DNA of 38,217 nucleotides, taken from contig VGRB01000004.1 of NCBI GenBank assembly GCA_016875475.1, positions 1 through 38,217 on the forward strand, given 5' to 3'. This document shows, piece by piece, positions 35,001 to 38,217 of the stretch. The position numbers and the translations under genes are program-made. The stretch's first letter is position 1, and each line of letters opens with the position of its first letter. Source of the DNA: Deltaproteobacteria bacterium. Lineage in GTDB: Bacteria > Myxococcota_A > UBA9042 > DTJE01. The notes under the pieces were generated by a model that was not told the origin of the DNA, made no database searches, and saw only the letters and a program-made list of their open reading frames with translations.

Positions 35001-35480
35001 AACGGCGACGTGAAGATCATCTCGTCGCCGCGCATCTCCACGCTGGACAACCGCAAGGCCACGATCTCGCAGGGCGTTTCGATCCCGATCTCGGTCGTGT
35101 CCGCGGCCGGCGTGAACACGCAGTTCTTCTCGGCCGACCTCCGGCTGGACGTGCTGCCGCACGTGACGCGGGACGGGCACATCAACCTGAAGATGGACAT
35201 CACGAAGAACGAGCCGGATTTCGGTAACGTTGCGGCGAACGGGAACCCCACCATCCAGCGGCGGGAGGCCCACACGGAGCTGCTCATCCGGGACGGCGAC
35301 ACGACGGTCATCGGCGGGATCTACGCGCGCAGCACGTCGCGCTCGTACCACAAGGTGCCGCTGTTCGGGTCGATCCCCGTAATCGGGTGGTTCTTCAAGA
35401 ACCGCGCGGTGAAGGACGATCGGTCGGAGCTGCTGATCTTCATCACCCCGAAGGTAGTGAACCGGGAGGTGACGCTGTGA
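29073..35480 (+). CDS. pilQ: PilQ-type secretin with a giant coiled-coil insert
   Basis: PilQ forms the outer-membrane channel for type IV pili. This 2135-residue protein is two to three times the usual length. Order: signal peptide (1-24), AMIN domain (about 33-138), an Ala/Arg/Glu/Lys-rich predicted coiled coil (about 147-1510), a second AMIN domain (1533-1635), a Pro/Gly linker, the STN/N0 domain (about 1712-1785: HINLTVKDADIQNVLTFLAR), an N1-like domain (about 1805-1885), and the secretin core ending LFGSIPVIGWFFKNRAVKDD and LLIFITPKVV. AMIN domains bind peptidoglycan. The coil contains an exact 14-residue repeat (30687-31106) and a threefold 13-residue repeat (QLKERQAATESLD). The ATG has GGAGG. 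No frameshift is seen. The next gene overlaps its stop. Confidence 0.92.
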   Translation: MRIRGRVAAAGILAAMLLPLSTAAVGVPDGGGGNAITRISVIEEAQETVIAISSEATPTFSVFKLDDPVRLFVDVSQGDTTRVADPIVVDNGVVEQVGTLQFKSRGGTVGRVIVGLREDVPYDVKADGNRIVVRVDARGRRPAPAEASALAARVTEVRDQITKEQALLADIRAARERAEALKAREEESRREAERLRTDAEAAGSRAREEASEAAAGAKDEAARLAALKDATARAEAQKQAIEEAGRQEARRLELLRREAEVVARAKEAAAAAAVAEKDRATAVEQAARQAMARRAAEEAAAAGAAGAAKAAREAADAEGRRLAAAKSAREAEEAHGRAVAEAAARETGKAERAREAREREERLLADLAAAKRREATARKDATDAELAALRKQVADLGRAVETERTRATAETSREEAARAAAMAQVTEKEKELARARTEVAGLSARMRELAAERDRAAAAAKAAGAEAGRVAALAEAADREVRRKEEARREASALSTQLAAQRRELDRLGAEAKLRETELRAAADRASAARAEAEAAARDLDAARKVTSAAQADADAARKVTSAAQADADAARKATSAAQADADAARKVTSAAQADADAARKVTSAAQADADAARKVTSAAQADADAARKVTSAAQADADAARKVTSAAQADADAARKATSAARADADAARRATEAARAAKEESARKLAAEEQRLERLAREREREEAAVAAFRKELDELAARRKTIETEETRTLRAQLDTRQAELDRLRLKVETLSTAARGKASAQQAEAARTLAAKQAEVAAKQTEIERLRVGYEDALARARAESASKDETIRTLAAERDRTEQALQSMSAEREKTEQTIRTLTADVQRVRQEVGQSRDAIAARESEVARLKDALARERAGRADKTAIERLQQALSDREQALKSVQSDLTARLAVADDLARRRASEIERLNGEVERLKSDRAREASGEIAALNEKLRTREAENNVVRRAYDEAKRSAATSAAATSADATARLARLKKALDEQKAETDRLSAEHDRKLAAEQDRTRERDRRIAEMGARIAELKAADSTRESAEVARLRASIRSREAELEALRDKARAADEKARHAGESGSSEAKAARAKLASATLALDKVRAELDTAKDREGAAVGREAAAAARLNDMADALARTGRDLAAATARAEALGGELKRTQADAAGLERRLRERQAATESLDRQLKERQAATESLDRQLKERQAEVDRLARQLDQARNRGTASKALAADLAREKAERDRVAREVADAKAALERARREAAEATAQAEEAAALAATMAEGKERAERTAAELARAREQAERNAGRLAKDLDASQREVERLSGELKSAKGRGDDRVRTLEADLARGKAERDRLAREAAGARESVAAAERAAMEAVARAEAAGRERSDAATRLASEVEARKADLARVTAELDAARGEARSERGRSEALTTASRDRVAALQADVAAREAEVARITAELEATRARGASESARVAEMKSELDQGRADRDRLARQLDELKTRIDAVTAAATAKRAEPAPAPEKAAATPAAQGPASAVIRNIEFKDVGGIPSLVLSMDGAAEYEVHQGERSYVMAMSGAVLPKPLARRLDVSAFESPVSMVSAYTADDGRVRIVVELSESVGQAARVVDGRLVWAFTGPAPSRMMAGASPTVTTGPERRALALATPQAQPPVPGNPGGIAPGGAPQAPPVPTMAAPAGEPGQDYLKPALVPKKKKYKGKHINLTVKDADIQNVLTFLAREGKVNIVTSEAVAGRVTFHLEDVPWDLALDTVLKTKGLDYVVEQGIYRVAPVEQIQKEYEAQVQKLARQRELKPVVVRLIPVNYGEGTEMANRVKSVLSPTGTAEIDARTNTLVVKDTEDYLQAAEDLVRRLDQQTPQVLIEARIVPARTTFREDIGIQWGGRFAASSAFGTETGLVFPSSVGVMGGVEPAAPTGGLNLANPHWAVNLPAPTGLGSGGSIGIQLGSIGGAGNLSLRLSAAEENGDVKIISSPRISTLDNRKATISQGVSIPISVVSAAGVNTQFFSADLRLDVLPHVTRDGHINLKMDITKNEPDFGNVAANGNPTIQRREAHTELLIRDGDTTVIGGIYARSTSRSYHKVPLFGSIPVIGWFFKNRAVKDDRSELLIFITPKVVNREVTL
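30687..31106 (+). repeat. 42-bp in-frame tandem repeat in pilQ
   Basis: Nine 42-base units encode DADAARKVTSAAQA or close variants (the first opens DLDAAR; two have Ala for Val), and a degenerate tenth reads DADAARRATEAARA. Copies differ by only a few synonymous bases, which indicates recent duplication. Fourteen residues equal two heptads, so each copy adds a whole coiled-coil period. Confidence 0.97.
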
Positions 35481-36343
35481 GTACTCGGCTGTTTGCGGTC
35501 GTGACGGTTGCGTTCGGCGTCGTGCTCGGCACACAGGCCGCATGCCAGAAGGAGCACGCGCAGGGGCTGATGCTCGTCTGGAATGTCCCGCTGGACTCGC
35601 AGTGCAACGCGCGCCCGGGCGGCAACATCTACAATCCGTACGGGGTGCTCGACCTGGCACTGACCAACCAGTTGTGGCTGTTTCCGGAAGTCAAGAACGT
35701 AATGCCGACCATCGAGGAGGCGACCGGCGAGTCGATCACGGACGGGACGATCGAGACCAATACGGTGAGCATCGTGTCCGCAAGGGTGGATTTCAACCTC
35801 GGGATGTTCGACGACGGGACCGCGCTCCCCTTCACCTACCAGTTCGACGGGTACACGTGGCCGCTTTCCACGTACGTCGGGCCGACCGGCAGCATCGTGC
35901 TCATGGTCCAGGCGGTCACGCCCGAACTCGGGAACTTCCTGGACGAGAGAATGGTCGAGTGGGTGAAGAGGGGGTTCGAGCGGCCGGGCGCCTGGATCAC
36001 GGCGTACGTCTCGGTCGAGGGTCTGACCCAGGACCGCTGGCCGATCCAGTCGAACACCTTCGCCTATCCGATCCACGTCTGCTGGCAGTGCCTGATCGAC
36101 TGCTGCTCGCTGGTCGAGAACCCGGCACTCGACCCGGCCGAGGAGTTGCCGTGCTACCCGGGCCAGGACTCATCGATCTGCGACTCGCGCTGCATGCTGG
36201 TGTCGCACCACTGGAACGACTACCTCGAGGCGAAGCGCCAGCAGGCGAAGGGCGAGACCTTCCCCTGGGCCGTGACGGACCCCGAGACCGCCCTGCCGAA
36301 GCCGCTGAACCCCTGCTCCGTCTGCCCGGCCGCCGTGCGGTGA
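35477..36343 (+). CDS. Cys-rich exported protein or lipoprotein encoded with pilQ
   Basis: The 288-residue product starts with a GTG that overlaps the pilQ stop (GTGA). Its signal sequence (MSTRLFAVVTVAFGVVLGTQAAC) could be a lipoprotein signal at Cys23, although Gln at -3 is atypical. The mature part is beta-rich, with paired aromatic strands (LPFTYQFDGYTWPLSTYVG), and a cysteine-dense C-terminal third: HVCWQCLIDCC, then further cysteines near 221, 228, 232 and a final CSVC. Disulfides are likely. I recognise no family. Coupling to pilQ suggests a role with the pilus machine, but this is inference. Confidence 0.82.
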   Translation: MSTRLFAVVTVAFGVVLGTQAACQKEHAQGLMLVWNVPLDSQCNARPGGNIYNPYGVLDLALTNQLWLFPEVKNVMPTIEEATGESITDGTIETNTVSIVSARVDFNLGMFDDGTALPFTYQFDGYTWPLSTYVGPTGSIVLMVQAVTPELGNFLDERMVEWVKRGFERPGAWITAYVSVEGLTQDRWPIQSNTFAYPIHVCWQCLIDCCSLVENPALDPAEELPCYPGQDSSICDSRCMLVSHHWNDYLEAKRQQAKGETFPWAVTDPETALPKPLNPCSVCPAAVR

Positions 36344-36344
36344 C

Positions 36345-36408
36345 CCGAATCGTCTGCGTCGGACCGGCGATTCGGCCAGTGACGCCCGGGCGGGGGGCCG
36401 GACCCGCC
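36345..36408. terminator. Paired hairpins between convergent genes
   Basis: An 8-bp stem CCGAATCG / CGATTCGG (36345-36352 and 36368-36375) follows the plus-strand stop by one base. A second, 6-bp stem GGCGGG / CCCGCC (36389-36394 and 36403-36408) abuts the stop of the minus-strand PEGA gene. Neither has a T tract. Confidence 0.5.
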
Positions 36409-36409
36409 G

Positions 36410-37426
36410 CTACCGCCCGTCCGGCAGCGCCATGCAGCCGCTCACGTCGTCCATGGATCGCGCCTTCCACGCGCAGATGGAGAACCGCATGTCGCCGCCG
36501 TCGCAGCGCTCGCGGCAGCGGTTGCGGATGGGGGCCCGGATCGAGTCGGAACCGGACACCGCGGTCACGAACCGGTCGCAGACCGCGCTGCAGTTGGGCT
36601 TGCCGCCGGCAGCCCCGGCCAGGGGGGCGGGCGCGGGGGCGGGGACCGGGGCCGCCGCCACGGGCGAGGAGGCCGGGGCGGGCGCGGGTGCCTGGACCGG
36701 GCGCGCGACGGGCGCCGGTGCGGGCACCGGGGCCGGCGCCGGGGCGGGTGCGACCACGGGCGCCGGGGCGGGGCGCGCGACCGGCGCCCCGACCGTCCCG
36801 CCCATGTTCATCGAGATCAGGTTGGTCTCGGTCGGGCTGACGTTCACCTCGCCGGCCCACGACCACGAACCCGAGACCAGCCCGAGCCGGTGCGGTCCGG
36901 GCTGGAGTCGGCGCAGCGTAACCGGCGTGTGCCCGGCCGGCTGATCGTCGAAGCGCACCTCGGCGCCCGGCGGGTCGGTCAGCACGGTCAGGCGGCCGCC
37001 CAGGCGGGGCAGGTCGATGCGGATCTTGACGACCTCGCGCTCCTCCAGCTCGACCACGCCCTCGACCGTCTCGAAGCCCGGCGCGGACACGGCGAGCTGC
37101 CGGTGCCGGCTGCCGGTGGTCCGGAGGAACACGCGGCCGCGGCCCTCGACCACGTCGTCGACGCGGACCTCGGCGTCGGCCGGGTCGGTCACGACGTAGA
37201 GGTAGCCCGGCTCCCGCAGGGGCTTGCCGCGCTTCGCGCGGGCCTTGGCGTCGGCCGCGGAGAGCAGCGCTTCCTCACCCGCGAACTCCCGTGCAGCGTT
37301 CCCGGCAGGGGCCGGCGCCGCGGCGGGCTGGTGGGGCTGCCGGCGGTCCTGTCCGCGCACCTCGCCGACGGGGGCGCAGGCCGCCAGGCACCCGACCACC
37401 AGCAGCACATCGATGCGGTTGCGCAC
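36410..37426 (-). CDS. PEGA-domain lipoprotein with a C-terminal six-cysteine module
   Basis: The 338-residue product has a lipoprotein signal (VVGCLAAC, Cys17). Residues 73-140 and 142-208 are two PEGA-like repeats: YLYVVTDPADAEVRVDD ... APGFETVEG and RLTVLTDPPGAEVRFDDQPAG ... LQPGPHRLGL. A long Pro/Ala linker (210-275) leads to a C-terminal module with CxxxC (279, 283), CxxxC (304, 308), C318 and C331, which resembles a twin-CX3C helical hairpin. PEGA domains are surface-layer or scaffold beta domains. The start is a GTG with a strong GAGGAGGTG site; this start places the lipobox correctly. It lies 83 bases after the DUF1566 gene. Confidence 0.85.
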   Translation of the reverse strand: MRNRIDVLLVVGCLAACAPVGEVRGQDRRQPHQPAAAPAPAGNAAREFAGEEALLSAADAKARAKRGKPLREPGYLYVVTDPADAEVRVDDVVEGRGRVFLRTTGSRHRQLAVSAPGFETVEGVVELEEREVVKIRIDLPRLGGRLTVLTDPPGAEVRFDDQPAGHTPVTLRRLQPGPHRLGLVSGSWSWAGEVNVSPTETNLISMNMGGTVGAPVARPAPAPVVAPAPAPAPVPAPAPVARPVQAPAPAPASSPVAAAPVPAPAPAPLAGAAGGKPNCSAVCDRFVTAVSGSDSIRAPIRNRCRERCDGGDMRFSICAWKARSMDDVSGCMALPDGR

Positions 37427-37475
37427 GTGGCACCTCCTCGTCGCGATCCAAGGGGCCGTACCGCCCGCGGGGGGC

Positions 37476-37490
37476 GCCCGGCCGCCGGGC
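37476..37490 (-). terminator. Small hairpin between DUF1566 and PEGA genes
   Basis: A 6-bp GCCCGG / CCGGGC stem with a 3-base loop lies 19 bases after the DUF1566 stop. It has no T tract and may only be an attenuator or processing site within an operon. Confidence 0.35.
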
Positions 37491-37509
37491 ACGCAGGGCC
37501 CGGACGCGC

Positions 37510-38019
37510 CTAGCCGTCCGACACGCAGCGGACGTGGTGCTCGCGATCGCGCGCGTCGAATCCCGAGCCGCCGAAGCCCATGTCCGTGAAGCCGGCCGGC
37601 GAATCCGCGTCGTCGGCCTTCTCGACCTCGGCGGTCCAGTAGTAGCCGCACGGGCCCGTGAACGGGGCCTCCATCCGGCACCTGTCCACGAGGCACTCGC
37701 GGATCAGCGACTCCAGGTCGGTCCGCGCCGGAAGGCGCCACTTCAGCCCGGCCAGGTCGAGCGCGTCGCAGTACTCCCTCGCCCCCTCCCAGGTCCGGGT
37801 GCCGGACGCCCCCTCCTTCTGGAAGCGGAGCGCCCTCGGGTCGGCCCGCGCGATCGTCCCGTCCCCCTTGTCGACGAACTTCGGGGCGGCCGGCGCGTCG
37901 TCGGAGGCGTCGCAGACGGTCCCGGCCGGAGGCGGGTCGGAGAGGGAGCTGCCGCAGACCAGGGTCGCGAGACCGAGGGCCGCGGCGAGGACGGTCAGCA
38001 ATCGCAGGAACAGCCGCAT
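37510..38019 (-). CDS. DUF1566 (Lcl C-terminal-like) exported protein
   Basis: The 169-residue product has a Sec-type signal (MRLFLRLLTVLAAALGLATLVC); Cys22 makes a lipoprotein possible. The mature part matches the DUF1566/Lcl_C pattern: FVDKGDGTIARADPRALRFQKEG (the usual DNGDGTVxDxxTGLxWQ), TWEGAREYCDALDLAGLKWRLPARTDLESLI, and YYWTAEVEKADD near the end (quoted in separate pieces). This domain is found in secreted and collagen-like proteins; its function is unknown. The ATG is preceded by GGGGAGG. It is first of a probable two-gene unit with the PEGA lipoprotein and has a good promoter. Confidence 0.88.
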   Translation of the reverse strand: MRLFLRLLTVLAAALGLATLVCGSSLSDPPPAGTVCDASDDAPAAPKFVDKGDGTIARADPRALRFQKEGASGTRTWEGAREYCDALDLAGLKWRLPARTDLESLIRECLVDRCRMEAPFTGPCGYYWTAEVEKADDADSPAGFTDMGFGGSGFDARDREHHVRCVSDG

Positions 38020-38048
38020 CGTACGTGCCCCTCCCCGGGCCGCGGCCG

Positions 38049-38077
38049 ATTCTTGCAAACGGGCGAAGGGGTGTCAA
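38049..38077 (-). promoter_or_regulatory. Sigma70-type promoter of the DUF1566-PEGA unit
   Basis: On the minus strand a perfect TTGACA (38077-38072) and AAGAAT (38054-38049, four of six) are 17 bases apart. The inferred start lies about 25 bases before the ATG at 38019. Confidence 0.6.
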
Positions 38078-38196
38078 CGAGCGCGGTCGCTCAGCGAAAT
38101 GACAGGTGCGCGGGCGCGGAGTCCTCCGTCTCCCCGTCGGTTCGGGGCTCGGCGAGGGGCGGCGCGGTCGCGGTGCACGGGCGCCGTTGGGCACGT

Positions 38197-38217
38197 CCCG
38201 ACGCGCACCGCGTCGGG
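38197..38217. repeat. Inverted repeat at the right edge
   Basis: A perfect 9-bp inverted repeat CCCGACGCG / CGCGTCGGG with a CAC loop ends exactly at the last base, so it may continue. It could be the terminator of a gene outside the window. The rest of 38078-38196 shows no supported gene. Confidence 0.6.

Noticed and set aside
28893-35660. A 2255-codon minus-strand frame opposite pilQ
   Set aside because: It is Leu/Arg-rich shadow sequence of the coiled coil. It also crosses the pilQ promoter region and the start of the next gene.

Overview
The window is very GC-rich (clearly above 70% by eye), densely coding, and carries no rRNA, tRNA, CRISPR, integrase or transposase that I can recognise. 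The gene content fits a didermic, rod-shaped, piliated bacterium of the Myxococcota / deltaproteobacterial type or a related high-GC lineage: a complete mre-pbp2-rodA elongasome operon, AMIN-domain PilQ, many lipoproteins with Cys-rich or PEGA modules, a membrane-anchored Ser/Thr kinase with helical repeats, and a DUF296/PPC fusion protein. The taxonomic call is an inference from content only.

Layout. 1-5771 (minus): hexanucleotide repeats, then rodA, PBP2, mreD, mreC, mreB read from right to left. 5868-7838 (minus): an orphan molybdopterin oxidoreductase. 7931-11173 (plus): two lipoproteins and a PPC/DUF296 fusion protein, led by a good sigma70-type promoter. 11262-12656 (minus): glmU. 12772-17278 (plus): the most interesting locus, a radical SAM protein fused to a nitrogenase-like (NifD/K, BchN/B type) subunit, a second nitrogenase-like subunit overlapping it by four bases, and a secreted cyclophilin 11 bases further on. 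17430-18347 (plus): a protein with two Hfq/Sm-like segments. 18648-20870 (plus): priA. 20971-24521 (minus): ribH, nusB, a lone leucyl-aminopeptidase N-domain protein, rlmB and a second radical SAM protein, apparently one operon. 24706-26754 (plus): membrane-anchored solenoid-kinase. 26903-27454 (plus): small Lys-rich unknown. 27482-28720 (minus): hisC-type aminotransferase. 29073-36343 (plus): a 2135-residue PilQ secretin with an approximately 1360-residue predicted coiled coil inserted between two AMIN domains, then a Cys-rich lipoprotein. 36410-38019 (minus): PEGA lipoprotein and a DUF1566 protein.

How the genes work together. The elongasome operon builds the lateral wall, and glmU supplies UDP-GlcNAc for it. 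PilQ is the outer-membrane pore for type IV pili. The radical SAM/nitrogenase-like pair has the cysteine pattern of a cluster-bearing two-subunit reductase and looks like a new branch of the nitrogenase superfamily; no NifH/BchL-type reductase gene is present here, so its electron donor must be elsewhere or different.

Non-coding structure is also notable. All four convergent gene junctions carry strong GC hairpins without T tracts. A 51-bp double-hairpin element occurs twice before priA. Hexanucleotide repeats of GGGNNC type sit at several gene ends, and one forms the C-terminal tail of hisC.
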